Shown in pieces: positions 26,001 to 33,926 of a stretch of 40,383 nt of DNA. How positions within the stretch are numbered: position 1 is the stretch's first letter; each line of letters begins with the position of its first letter. The DNA lies in the NCBI GenBank assembly GCA_946187035.1, contig CAMHPQ010000007.1, positions 1-40,383 on the forward strand, given 5' to 3'. This DNA comes from an uncultured Clostridia bacterium. GTDB lineage: Bacteria; Bacillota; Clostridia; Oscillospirales; Oscillospiraceae. The translations under genes and the position numbers were made by a program. The notes below the pieces were generated by a model, which searched no databases, was not told the DNA's origin, and saw only the letters and a program-made list of their open reading frames with translations.

Positions 26001-26346
26001 CGTGATGGACGCCATGGATCACGAGCCGGAGAAGCAATACGTAAAAATCCGCAGCGGCAAGACCGTGGGCGGCAAGGGCGTCTCGGTGGCGAACGCGGAG
26101 CGGATGGGTCTCCTTGCAAGGCACATTGAGGACACCCTCCTGACCCTCACCAAGGAGCTCCGCCGGGGCAGCATCCGGCCGGAGCCCGTCTATCGCAGCG
26201 CGGACGACACCGCCTGCACCCACTGCGACTATAAAAGCGTCTGCCACTTCGACCCCATGAACGGCAGCGACTGTCACAGAATCATCACACCCATGACCCC
26301 CGATCAGGTCTGGGCCAAGCTGGAGGGAGTCGAAGACCATGGCTGA
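23008..26346 (+). CDS. addB: ATP-dependent helicase/nuclease subunit B
   Basis: 1112 residues, in the normal range for Firmicutes AddB (~1150). With AddA it forms the double-strand-break processing helicase-nuclease that resects DNA up to Chi for RecA. Visible are the Walker A site GPAGAGKTS (7-15), an early VPEQYSHECE segment, the C-terminal RecB-type nuclease motif VVDYKTGRK followed by DLQMLLYLFA, and the Fe-S cluster ligands: Cys in FARCRYAYFLKFG and the terminal CTHCDYKSVC, with the CxxCx5C spacing known from AddB. AAAGGAG lies 7 bases before ATG 23008. It overlaps addA by 8 bases. DNA and gene order are as in other Firmicutes; nothing is missing. Confidence 0.96.
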   Translation: MLHIHYGPAGAGKTSLLMQTLQARVSEKKNGNLLLVPEQYSHECERELCRICGDSASLYAEVLSFTGLARKVSDELGGSAAPMLDQGGRLLCMARALGQIASRLKLYGTAARRAQTQQSLLLAVDELKLACADSEQLLETAERCDDYLGDKLRDLALILASYDAVAAQSGADPSDQLTRLNLQLPESVVCRCRFYLDGFTDFTKQELAVLETLLELGAEVSLYLTLDSPEGGSELYGAQRSTVAELKQRCADHGVPVQLHHLEARESCRAPELQALSEALFGFTSETLPDPQGRISVYRAQNIAEECELAAAKALELVRTGCRWREIAVAARGFGDYLEPLQRMFAHYGVPLYVAQRTDLLQKPLGVLIAAAYDVITGGWDSEDVLALLRTGLTALSPEDCDTLENYTILWGIRGGMWKRSEPWKLHPEGYGKEYTDEVKAEIERIDGLRRIAAEPLMVLERESKAASTAAEQAKALADFWESLGLAQRLEERSEALRQDGREALAAEYAQIWELLVSALEQVAAVLGDAKLDAEGFSKLFLLMLSRYDIGTIPVSLDRVTAGDYDRMRRRGVKHLIVLGASDDRVPQAGDAGGVFSVDDRRQLLELDLDIGGGREDDLWREYALAASCLALPEETLTVCYSAAGSEGQPLRPAFFVDRIRQMFETETQSVDLMSLRKNAPAPALSLAARYLRGVQDESCRAAFDWYEQREPEKLRRFRRMASLLRQDLSPERAEALYGVQTKLSATRSEQFARCRYAYFLKFGLKAQPRRNAAFSAMEIGTFFHAVLQGVAEDAAQMGGFSKITDDELRSCADRHVADYIHGELQDFQDKSPRFIYLFKRLTQSVQTIVLDMAQELRCSDFQPLDFELDFSDRDALPPVTLSDGETRLTLTGIADRVDGWVHDGKLYLRVVDYKTGRKVFSLSDVLYGMDLQMLLYLFALGKVGEARYGLPVVPAGVLYHPARDPMVSASERISDQELRKKRSAELRRSGLVLDADGVMDAMDHEPEKQYVKIRSGKTVGGKGVSVANAERMGLLARHIEDTLLTLTKELRRGSIRPEPVYRSADDTACTHCDYKSVCHFDPMNGSDCHRIITPMTPDQVWAKLEGVEDHG

Positions 26347-29300
26347 GATGCAATTTACCCCCGCCCAGGCTGCGGCCATAGAAAGCCGCGGCAGCGCGGT
26401 GCTGGTCTCCGCCGCAGCCGGCAGCGGTAAAACCAGAGTTTTGACCGAACGACTCATGGCCTGGCTCACCGGCGAAAATTCGGTGGACATTGACCGATTT
26501 TTGATCATCACCTTTACCAAGGCCGCCGCCGGGGAGCTGAGAAGCCGCATTCTGGAGGGCATCTCTGAGCGCAGCGCCGCCCAGCCGGAAAACCGGGAGC
26601 TCCGACGGCAGATGGCGTTGGTGAACCGGGCGCAGATCGGCACCATCCACAGCTTCTGCGGCAATCTGCTCCGGGAGCACTGCGCCGCCCTGGCCCTGCC
26701 GCCGGACTTTCGCATTGCGGACGAGAATCAGGCCATCTCCCTGAAGGCCGCCACCCTGGAGCGGCTGCTGGAGGACAGCTATCAGAGCATCGAGACCGAC
26801 GAGGCCTTCCGCGCACTGGTGGACTCCGTGGGCGCCGGGAGAGACGACCGCAGACTCCAGGCGCTGACTTTAAAACTCTACGAAAAAATGCAGGCCCACG
26901 CGCGCCCCTCCCTCTGGGCAGAGCGGCAGGCGGAGCTGCTGCGGCTTAACGGCGTCACCGATACCGCCGAGACCCCCTGGGGGCAGGAGCTGCTGCGGGA
27001 CGCCAGGGCTGCCCTGCGCTACTGGCAGAAGACTATGGACGCGGTTTTGACCGAGATCGCCCCGCGGGACTGGCTCATGAATGCCTACGGCGTCAGCTTT
27101 TCCGAGACCGCCGACGGCATTTATCGGGCGCTCACCGCCGCGGAGGTGGGCTGGGACGCCGCTGCCGAGGCCATCGGGAACATTGAATTTCCGAAGCTCG
27201 GCGCCGTTAGAAACCCGCCGGAGCCGGAAGTGAAGGACCGGGCGCAGAATGTAAGAAAACGCTGCAAGGCCGCCGTGGAAAAGCTGCAGAAGCAGTTCGC
27301 CGAGCGGTCCGACACCATGCTCTCGGATCTGAAAACCGCGGCTCCCGCCATGATCCGGCTGCTGGAGCTGGCGGTGGAGTTTGACCGCCGTTATACCAAT
27401 GAAAAGCGCCGCCGGGGACTGGTGGACTACGCGGATCTGGAGCATCTGGCGGCCCAGCTGCTGACCCATGAGGACGGCAGCCCCACGGAGCTGGCGGCGT
27501 CCGTCTCCGGAAGGTTCCGAGAGGTCATGGTGGACGAATACCAGGACGTCAGCGAGGTGCAGGATCAGATCTTCCGGGCGGTCTCCGACGGCGGAAAGCA
27601 GCTGTTCCTGGTGGGTGACGTGAAGCAGTCCATCTATCGCTTCCGGCTGGCGGATCCCACGATCTTTCTGGAGAAATACAACACCTTCTCCCCTGTCGAG
27701 ACCGCTGCAGACGGTCAGGCCCGGCGCATCCTGCTGCAGGAAAACTTCCGCTCCCGCGGCGCGGTGCTGGAGGGTGTGAACCACGTATTCAAAAATATTA
27801 TGTCAACTTCCTTGGGCGAGCTGGACTACGACGAGAACGCCCGGCTCAAATGCGGCCTTGACGATATGCGCGGCGGGGAAAAGCCGGAGCTGTGCCTCCT
27901 GCAGCTGCCGGACAAAAGCGAGCACGCGGTGTTCCAGCGGCAGCAGCTGGAGGCGGAGTATGTGGCCTCCAGGATCCGGCAGCTCATGGATGAAGGATAC
28001 AGCTGCGGCGACATGGTGATTCTTTTGCGAAGCGCCAACAGCATCGGCCCGGTGTATCGGCAGGCGCTGATCCAAAAGGGCATCCCCGTGGACGCGGAGC
28101 AGGGCGGCGGGTTTTATGACGCGCTGGAGATCTCGGTGCTGCTTTCCCTGCTCTCGGTCATCGACAATCCCCATCAGGACGTGCCGCTGGTGGCGGTGCT
28201 GGCCTCTCCCCTGTTCGGGTTCAGCTCCGACGAGCTGGCCGCCATTCGGGAGCAGGAGCGGGAAAAGGACTTCTGCACCGCGCTGAAAACCGCGGCGGAG
28301 TCCGACGAACACTGCCGCGCCGTCTGGGAGCTGATCACCGGATGCCGAGAGCGGGCGCCGGATCTGCGGCTGTCGGAGCTGATCTGGTATCTCTACGACG
28401 CGCTGGATCTGCTGGCGCTGTGCTCCGCCATGGCCGACGGCGAGATGCGCACCGAGCGGCTGATGCAGCTTTTGCAGCTGGCGAAGACCTTTGAGGCCAC
28501 GGGCTATCGGGGGCTGCACCGGTTTGTCCAGTGGCTCTCCGATCAGGCGGAGCAGGGTCGGGAGCCGGCAGTCAGCTCCACGAAGCAGGCGGTGCGGATC
28601 ATGAGCATCCACCGCTCCAAGGGCTTGGAGTTTCCCATCGTCTTCCTGTGCGATCTGGCGAGACAGTTCAACCAGAGCGACGCCCGAGACGACGTGCTCA
28701 TCCACCCGACGCTGGGGCTGGGGCCGAAATGCTTCGATCCTGAACGCGGGGTGCAGTATCCCACCTTCGCCCGCAGCGCCGTGGCCGCGAGACTCACCAG
28801 AGAGACGCTCTCCGAGGAGATGCGGCTGCTCTATGTGGCCATGACGAGAGCCAAGGAGAAATTGATCCTCACCGGTACCTTTGCGGATGTGGACGGAGCC
28901 ATGGAAGCCTGCGGTTCCGAAAGGGAGAGCCCCATTGCGCCGGAGCTTTTGCGGGAGGCCTCCAGCCCGATTCTCTGGCTGCTGCGCACGGCGCTGCTGC
29001 CCGGCGGCGAGGATGCGTTTCAGCTGGTGCGGGAGCGGGTTTCTCCCCAGCAGGAGGCCGAAACGGAGCTGCTGCCGCTGGAGCAGCTGACCTTCGACGC
29101 CTCGGAGACCGAGGCGGATCGGGAGCTGGCGGAGCGGCTGACCTTCGTCTATCCCCACGGGAAGGCGGCGGCGCTGCCCTCCAAGGTGACGGCCACGGAG
29201 CTGAAAAAGCACAAATCCCCCGCCGAGGCGGAGGACGGCATGCCCCTGGTGAGCGCGCCCAGGGCAGACTTCCGAAAACCAGATTTCCAGACCGGCGAGC

Positions 29301-29830
29301 GGCCCCTCACCGCCGCGGAAAAAGGCACCGCCACCCACCGGGTGCTGCAGTATCTCACCTTCAGCGACACGGACACCGACGAGGCCGTCTCGGCGCAGAT
29401 CCGGCGGCTCACGGCGGAGGGATTTCTCTCCGATCGGGAGGCCAGAGCCGTGCAGGTGCGCTCCATCCGGGCGTTGATGGCATCAGAGCTGGGCGCGCGG
29501 ATGAAGCGGGCGGAACTGGCCGGAACGCTGAAACGGGAGCAGCGGTTCTCCATTCTGGTGCCGGCATCGGAGCTCTTCGCCGACGGCCCGGAGGAAAAGG
29601 TGCTGCTCCAGGGCGTGGTGGACTGCAGCTTTGAAGAGGACGGCAAGCTGATTATCGTGGACTACAAGACGGACCGCATTCCGGCGGAGGTGGTGCCGGA
29701 GCGGACTGCCTACTACGCCAGCCAGCTCCGGGCCTACGGCTCCGCCGTGGAGCGCATCACCGGTCTTCCGGTCTCGGAACGGCTGCTGTTCTTCCTCCAC
29801 AACGGGATCATATCCGAAGTGCGCAAATAA
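26339..29830 (+). CDS. addA: ATP-dependent helicase/nuclease subunit A
   Basis: 1163 residues, slightly shorter than Bacillus AddA (~1230). UvrD-like superfamily 1 helicase plus C-terminal RecB-type nuclease. Motifs: QAAAIESRG then Walker A SAAAGSGKT (24-32), ITFTKAAAGELRSRI (motif Ia), GTIHSFC, the Walker B region VMVDEYQDVSEVQD, GDVKQSIYRFR (motif III), QENFRSR (IV), SIHRSKGLEFPIVF (V), LLYVAMTRAKEKLIL (VI), and the nuclease motif IIVDYKTDRIP near the end. All catalytic motifs are present, so it should work with AddB in end resection and repair. The start lies inside the last codons of addB (overlap 26339-26346). Confidence 0.97.
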   Translation: MAEMQFTPAQAAAIESRGSAVLVSAAAGSGKTRVLTERLMAWLTGENSVDIDRFLIITFTKAAAGELRSRILEGISERSAAQPENRELRRQMALVNRAQIGTIHSFCGNLLREHCAALALPPDFRIADENQAISLKAATLERLLEDSYQSIETDEAFRALVDSVGAGRDDRRLQALTLKLYEKMQAHARPSLWAERQAELLRLNGVTDTAETPWGQELLRDARAALRYWQKTMDAVLTEIAPRDWLMNAYGVSFSETADGIYRALTAAEVGWDAAAEAIGNIEFPKLGAVRNPPEPEVKDRAQNVRKRCKAAVEKLQKQFAERSDTMLSDLKTAAPAMIRLLELAVEFDRRYTNEKRRRGLVDYADLEHLAAQLLTHEDGSPTELAASVSGRFREVMVDEYQDVSEVQDQIFRAVSDGGKQLFLVGDVKQSIYRFRLADPTIFLEKYNTFSPVETAADGQARRILLQENFRSRGAVLEGVNHVFKNIMSTSLGELDYDENARLKCGLDDMRGGEKPELCLLQLPDKSEHAVFQRQQLEAEYVASRIRQLMDEGYSCGDMVILLRSANSIGPVYRQALIQKGIPVDAEQGGGFYDALEISVLLSLLSVIDNPHQDVPLVAVLASPLFGFSSDELAAIREQEREKDFCTALKTAAESDEHCRAVWELITGCRERAPDLRLSELIWYLYDALDLLALCSAMADGEMRTERLMQLLQLAKTFEATGYRGLHRFVQWLSDQAEQGREPAVSSTKQAVRIMSIHRSKGLEFPIVFLCDLARQFNQSDARDDVLIHPTLGLGPKCFDPERGVQYPTFARSAVAARLTRETLSEEMRLLYVAMTRAKEKLILTGTFADVDGAMEACGSERESPIAPELLREASSPILWLLRTALLPGGEDAFQLVRERVSPQQEAETELLPLEQLTFDASETEADRELAERLTFVYPHGKAAALPSKVTATELKKHKSPAEAEDGMPLVSAPRADFRKPDFQTGERPLTAAEKGTATHRVLQYLTFSDTDTDEAVSAQIRRLTAEGFLSDREARAVQVRSIRALMASELGARMKRAELAGTLKREQRFSILVPASELFADGPEEKVLLQGVVDCSFEEDGKLIIVDYKTDRIPAEVVPERTAYYASQLRAYGSAVERITGLPVSERLLFFLHNGIISEVRK

Positions 29831-29836
29831 AAATTA

Positions 29837-29862
29837 CAGCCTGCTGATGTTACAGCAGGCTG
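29837..29862. terminator. Terminator between addA and the anti-sigma gene
   Basis: 10-bp stem CAGCCTGCTG / CAGCAGGCTG with a 6-base loop; CATTTTTT follows on the plus strand and a T-rich stretch on the minus strand, so it may work both ways. Confidence 0.85.
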
Positions 29863-29893
29863 CATTTTTTATAGGGGCTTAAAAAGAAATGGT

Positions 29894-31057
29894 TCAGATG
29901 ATGCGGTCCAGCAGGTCGGCGAAGTCCTTGAAGTACTCATACAGGCCGCTGGGGTCCACGGGCTCGGAGCTCTGCTCCACAGGCTCCGCAGTGGGTTCTG
30001 CGGGAGTCTCCGGCGCAGCAGAGGGTTCCGGTTCCACCGTCGGTTCCGGCTCATCCACCGGCTCGGGCACATACTCCGGCGCGCTGGGCGGGACCGTGGG
30101 CGTCACGATGGTGTCCAGGATCTCACCGCTGGTGGCGGAGACGGTGTAGGCATATTCGGCGGTATCTGTCACCACATTGGCAACGAAGGCCAGCTCCTGG
30201 TCAAAGCAGTCCAGAACGGTGGCCACCGCGTCGGTGGAGACATTGGCCGGACAAATCTGTGCCGCCAGTTCGGCGACCACATTGGAATCCTGATAATTCG
30301 CGCGGCTCACAGTGCCGGTGAGCTTCGCGGAAACGGGCTTGGCAGCCAGGGTGTCCATCACATAGAACAGATCCTGAATGCTGAGCGACTGTAGCTCCGC
30401 CTCGTCCAGACCCTCGGCGTTTTTGGCCAGAGTCTGTACCAGGGCGGTCTTGCCGGCGGAGATGCCGCTGAGGGAGACCTGATCCCCGTCGATCTGCTGA
30501 TAGAGCACCGCCAGACGCAGAGAGGTCTTATCCGCGGCGGTCTCCACGGATTTCACGACCAGCTGCTGGAGCTGCTCGGCGCGGCTGTCGCTGGCGTCCT
30601 GCACGGTGACGAGGATGCCGTTGGAGGCGTTGGTGATATAGCCTGCGCGGATGAAGTCCTCGGTCAGCGTCTCCACTGCCTGCTCGAGGGTTTTGCCCTC
30701 CAAATCTTCATTGGCAAGGAGCACTGCGGCGTCGGAATTGTTGGTCCGCACCTGGCAGACCCGGTTGAAGCCGTTGACCGTGACGGAGACGCTGGGATTC
30801 ACATCGAAGGTCAGCACCGTGCGGCTCATGGCGTTGACGCCCATGAACGTGCCGATGCCGATGATCAGAATCAGCATGGCGGCCAAGGCGGCGATGCGCT
30901 TCCACGGGCTCTGTCGTCTCGGGTTCAGGTTGATGACGCGGCCATCCTTGCGGGGCGCGGGCGGCGTGTCGCAGGCGGCCAGCAGCTCCTCCAGACGGTT
31001 CGGAGCCAGGGATTCGACCTCTTCACGCAGTCGCTTATTCAGTTGTGGTTCGTTCAT
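29894..31057 (-). CDS. RsgI-like membrane anti-sigma factor
   Basis: 387 residues. A cytoplasmic N-terminal ~50 residues with a zinc-free anti-sigma-like helix region (MNEPQLNKRLREEVESLAPNR), one membrane span (~54-75), then an extracellular domain that opens with VLTFDVNPSVSVTVNGFNRV, close to the core of RsgI-type proteins (LDVNPS...VN...). Three similar alpha/beta segments follow, and the end is a Pro/Glu-rich linker and a short helix (SGLYEYFKDFADLLDRI). RsgI proteins hold a sigma factor at the membrane until an outside signal, often polysaccharide, is sensed; here no carbohydrate-binding module is recognised. The start overlaps the sigma stop (ATGA, 31054-31057) and GGGGGA lies 6 bases upstream, so the pair is co-translated. 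The partner is the ECF sigma next door (inference). Confidence 0.83.
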   Translation of the reverse strand: MNEPQLNKRLREEVESLAPNRLEELLAACDTPPAPRKDGRVINLNPRRQSPWKRIAALAAMLILIIGIGTFMGVNAMSRTVLTFDVNPSVSVTVNGFNRVCQVRTNNSDAAVLLANEDLEGKTLEQAVETLTEDFIRAGYITNASNGILVTVQDASDSRAEQLQQLVVKSVETAADKTSLRLAVLYQQIDGDQVSLSGISAGKTALVQTLAKNAEGLDEAELQSLSIQDLFYVMDTLAAKPVSAKLTGTVSRANYQDSNVVAELAAQICPANVSTDAVATVLDCFDQELAFVANVVTDTAEYAYTVSATSGEILDTIVTPTVPPSAPEYVPEPVDEPEPTVEPEPSAAPETPAEPTAEPVEQSSEPVDPSGLYEYFKDFADLLDRII

Positions 31058-31602
31058 AAGGATTCCCCCAACAGCTTCTTGAGCTTCTGTAAGGCCCGAC
31101 GATATTTATTCAACACTGTGGAAAGCGGCAGCTCCAAAAGCTCCGCGATCTCCCGGTGCTTCAGTCCGGACACGGCATGCAGCAGAACGATCTGCTGCTC
31201 CTCCTCGGAGAGCTTGGTGACGACGGCTCTGAGAATCAGCTTGTTCTCCACGGCCAGATAGTGATCCAGCGGGTCGGCGGGATCGGTGTAATCCTCCGGA
31301 ATGGAGAACGACAGCGAATCCGTCCGCAGACGGCGCAGCGCCAGATTCTTCGTGATGCCCAGCAGCCACGGCAGCGGCTCTTTGCCTCTCGGGATATAGG
31401 ACGCCGCGGAGTTCCACAGCTGGATGAAGGTCTCCTGCATCACATCCTCCGCACGCTCCCGGTCATGGAGCATGGAGAGGGCAAAGCCGAAAACCGCGCC
31501 CTTGTGCTGCAGATACATCGTACTCAGCGCATCACGGTCACCATTTGCAATTTTCAAAATCCGTTCCTCGTCCGGAGTCAGATGTGTCATTGCTTCGTCC
31601 AT
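31054..31602 (-). CDS. ECF-type RNA polymerase sigma factor
   Basis: 182 residues, typical of ECF sigma factors. Region 2 contains FGFALSMLHDRERAEDVMQ and ETFIQLWNSAASY (-10 recognition and core binding); region 4 is LSEEEQQIVLLHAVSGLKHR followed by EIAELLELPLSTVLNKYRRA, a helix-turn-helix for -35 binding. Between them is a short linker, with no region 1 or 3. ATG 31602 has GGAG 11 bases upstream, a little far; GTG 31614 would overlap that site, and ATG 31590 is further away. It sits upstream of the RsgI-like anti-sigma gene with a 3-base gap/overlap, the standard autoregulated pair. Target genes are not known; the surface-protein gene divergent from it is a candidate. Confidence 0.92.
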   Translation of the reverse strand: MDEAMTHLTPDEERILKIANGDRDALSTMYLQHKGAVFGFALSMLHDRERAEDVMQETFIQLWNSAASYIPRGKEPLPWLLGITKNLALRRLRTDSLSFSIPEDYTDPADPLDHYLAVENKLILRAVVTKLSEEEQQIVLLHAVSGLKHREIAELLELPLSTVLNKYRRALQKLKKLLGESL

Positions 31603-31662
31603 GGCGACAGCCACTCCTGTTCAGACTCGTCCGAGGGCATAGCTATCCCCCGGGCTGCGTCT

Positions 31663-31692
31663 ATCATAACACATCTTCACCCTATATTGCAA
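31663..31692 (-). promoter_or_regulatory. Promoter of the sigma/anti-sigma operon
   Basis: Minus strand TTGCAA (31692-31687), 18-base spacer, TATGAT (31668-31663). It looks like a housekeeping promoter; a separate ECF-type site was not identified. Confidence 0.5.
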
Positions 31693-31751
31693 AATATTCT
31701 CAAAAATATCGCAGTTTTTTTGAAGGAATGGAAAATATCATGTGAACTTCC

Positions 31752-31808
31752 TGTGAATTCCATATTCACACAATTCAATTTCTTAATAATTTTTCAGAAT
31801 CATGATTC
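31752..31808. promoter_or_regulatory. Two palindromes in the sigma/SLH intergenic region
   Basis: TGTGAAT (31752-31758) and ATTCACA (31764-31770) form a 7-5-7 inverted repeat, and GAATCATGATTC (31797-31808) is a perfect 12-base palindrome flanked by TTTTTCA and AGAAAAA. The 300-base region between the divergent genes is AT-rich and holds no gene. The sites could be operators for the SLH gene at 31904 or for the sigma operon; no regulator can be named. A weak -10-like TACAAT is at 31845-31850 without a clear -35. Confidence 0.4.
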
Positions 31809-31903
31809 AGAAAAAAATGAGATAAAGGCGCCGTTTTTCAGGAATACAATATAGAAATCCATTTCGCGCCCTTTTGAACAGCGAAATGAATCAGGAGGAA
31901 ACG

Positions 31904-33562
31904 ATGAAAACTTACGCAACCCGTTCCAGACGGCTCCTGGCCCTGCTGCTGGCCGCCGTCATGCTGCTCGGCGCTCTGAGCATGACCGCCGGCGCCGCCA
32001 CCAAGGAAAACGTAAAACAGTACAAAACCTATATGTGCATCGGTGACAGCATCGCCGCAGGCTACACCGTCCACGACGGCAAGGAATACGCCATGCAGCG
32101 CGTTCCCGCCGCCTACCACAGCATCGTGGCCGACGCCGTCGGCGCCGAGCTCTATCAGTTCGGCTGGAGCGCCTTCCGCTCCGTGGAGCTGCGCTACATG
32201 CTGGAGGGCAAGCGCTATGATCTGGACGATCTGTGGGTGAACACCTACGGCCCGCTGATCGCAGACGAGGTGCTGGACACCGCCCGCGACAAGTATCTGG
32301 CCGCCATCGACGACACCGAGCTCATGACCATCAACCTGGGCTCCAACGACATTCTCAGCTATTCCTTCGCCAGAGCTCTGACCGATTACGCCGCCGCGTC
32401 CAACGACGAGCGCGTCCAGGAGGTCAAGGAGCTGCTGGACAAGACCGGCAACGTGGGCGCCGCCATGGCGAAGCTGGTGGATCTCGGCGTGAGCTTCCGC
32501 TCCGGCTCTGCCCTGCCCACCGCCATGACCCGGGCCTCCACCCGGTTCCAGCTGAACTTCAACGCCTGCCTGAAGGACATCTACAACCGCAACCCCGACG
32601 TGACCATCGTGGTGGTGGGCGTGTATAACCCCTACAACACCTTGAAGGTCTCCGGGGACTCCGACATGACCCTCGGCGGCATCGTGCAGCCCTTCGTGGA
32701 CATGATCAACCTGTTCCTGAAAACCGGCTGCCCCTACCACAACAAGTACCTCTACGCCGACGTGAACGGCACCGAGACCTGGCCCATGGTTCTGGATCTC
32801 GACGACATGGAGACCTTCCTGAAGAACCACACCTGGTCCGTCCATCCCACCAAGGCCGGCCACGCCTACATGGCGGAGAAGATCATCGGCGTCCTGCCTG
32901 AGCGCAGCGCGGACGATCCGCAGCCAACTCCCACCACTTCTCCGGAGCCCACCACCTCTCCGGAGCCCACCACTTCCCCGGAGCCCACTGCCTCTCCGGA
33001 GCCGGCCAAGGTGTTCCCCTTTAAGGACGTGGCCGCCGGCAGCTGGTACTATCCCTATGTCTACTACGTCTGGGAGCATGATCTCATGAACGGTATGGAC
33101 ACGGATATCTTTGCCCCCGACGGCACCACCACCCGCGCCCAGTTCGCCCAGGTCGTCTACCGTCTGGCTGAGAAGCCCGCAGTCACCGACGCCCAGCGGG
33201 CCGCCTGCCCCTTCAAGGATCTGACTGCAGGCTGGTATCAGGACGCTGTGGTCTGGTGCTACGCCAACGGCGTGGTCAACGGCACCTCTGCCACCACCTT
33301 CGATCCCGACGCCAGCATCACCCGCGAGCAGATGGTGGCCATGCTCTACCGCTTCTCCAAGCAGACCGTGACCAACACCGACGCGGCCAAGGCCTTCTCC
33401 GACGCCGCCAGCATCAGCGAGTACGCTGTGCCGGCAGTGGCCTGGGCGCTGCAGAATAAGATCGTCAACGGCATGGGCGACGGCACCTTCGCGCCCCAGG
33501 GTCTCTCCACCAGAGCCCAGCTGGCCGCCGTTCTCCAGCGCTATCAGCAGATGGGTTCTTAA
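31904..33562 (+). CDS. Surface SGNH-family esterase anchored by three SLH domains
   Basis: 552 residues. A signal peptide (basic MKTYATRSRR, hydrophobic core, cut near Ala32) leads to an SGNH/GDSL hydrolase domain: GDSIAAGY (47-54, nucleophile Ser49), NLGSND (144-149) and WSVHPTKAGH (311-320, His314). The Asp normally three residues before the His is Trp here. A linker of repeated SPEPT units (~344-366) follows, then three SLH domains (~372-552), which bind pyruvylated secondary cell-wall polymer. It probably cleaves ester groups on glycans or lipids at the cell surface (inference). AGGAGG lies 5 bases before ATG 31904. A paralogue lies at 35716, with the acyl-CoA-synthetase-like gene between them. 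Confidence 0.9.
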   Translation: MKTYATRSRRLLALLLAAVMLLGALSMTAGAATKENVKQYKTYMCIGDSIAAGYTVHDGKEYAMQRVPAAYHSIVADAVGAELYQFGWSAFRSVELRYMLEGKRYDLDDLWVNTYGPLIADEVLDTARDKYLAAIDDTELMTINLGSNDILSYSFARALTDYAAASNDERVQEVKELLDKTGNVGAAMAKLVDLGVSFRSGSALPTAMTRASTRFQLNFNACLKDIYNRNPDVTIVVVGVYNPYNTLKVSGDSDMTLGGIVQPFVDMINLFLKTGCPYHNKYLYADVNGTETWPMVLDLDDMETFLKNHTWSVHPTKAGHAYMAEKIIGVLPERSADDPQPTPTTSPEPTTSPEPTTSPEPTASPEPAKVFPFKDVAAGSWYYPYVYYVWEHDLMNGMDTDIFAPDGTTTRAQFAQVVYRLAEKPAVTDAQRAACPFKDLTAGWYQDAVVWCYANGVVNGTSATTFDPDASITREQMVAMLYRFSKQTVTNTDAAKAFSDAASISEYAVPAVAWALQNKIVNGMGDGTFAPQGLSTRAQLAAVLQRYQQMGS

Positions 33563-33586
33563 ATCCCCGAAACCCTCTCTTTTCTT

Positions 33587-33615
33587 TCACCCTGGCACCC
33601 AGCGTGTCAGGGTGA
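33587..33615 (+). terminator. Terminator after the first SLH esterase gene
   Basis: 12-bp stem with one G-T pair (33587-33598 with 33604-33615), 5-base loop, then TTTCTTTTT. It separates the first SLH gene from the synthetase/second SLH unit. Confidence 0.85.
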
Positions 33616-33653
33616 TTTCTTTTTAAAAATGCGCTGATACTTCCGAATGCAAC

Positions 33654-33681
33654 TTGTCGTTCCTGCCATTTCGTGTATAAT
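33654..33681 (+). promoter_or_regulatory. Promoter of the acyl-CoA-synthetase-like gene
   Basis: TTGTCG (33654-33659), 16-base spacer, TATAAT (33676-33681). The leader would be about 240 bases, long for this window. Confidence 0.55.
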
Positions 33682-33827
33682 AATAATGTTCGCCTTTTGG
33701 CAGAAAGCCTGTTTTTTGCCGTGATTTCATTCAGATTTGAAGTTATTCAACTGAATGTTAAATATCTCAAAAAACTTCAAATTGAGAAAAAATGTTGCGA
33801 TAAAAACAGGAGAAATCTACAATACAT

Positions 33828-33901
33828 ATTGGAATATGATCGGATACTGGAAGACCGCCGGCAGTCCGGGGGGGATAGCCGCAAAAGGCGGACGTTCCAA
33901 T
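33828..33901 (+). ncRNA. Possible structured leader RNA of the acyl-CoA-synthetase-like gene
   Basis: ATTGGAA (33828-33834) can pair with TTCCAAT (33895-33901), enclosing nested CCGCC/GGCGG (33855-33859 with 33887-33891) and GGC/GCC (33860-33862 with 33878-33880), with a purine-rich one-sided internal loop (GGATACTGGAAGA). The fold ends 11 bases before the ribosome binding site, a position where leader RNAs control translation. It does not match a riboswitch class I recognise. Confidence 0.35.
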
Positions 33902-33926
33902 CCAATCACGAAGGGGGAAATTTTTC

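Noticed and set aside
33828-33901. Known riboswitch classes (FMN, TPP, cobalamin, c-di-GMP, glycine, ZTP, THF)
   Set aside because: The conserved cores of these classes, as far as I recall them, are not present; kept only as a possible structured leader.
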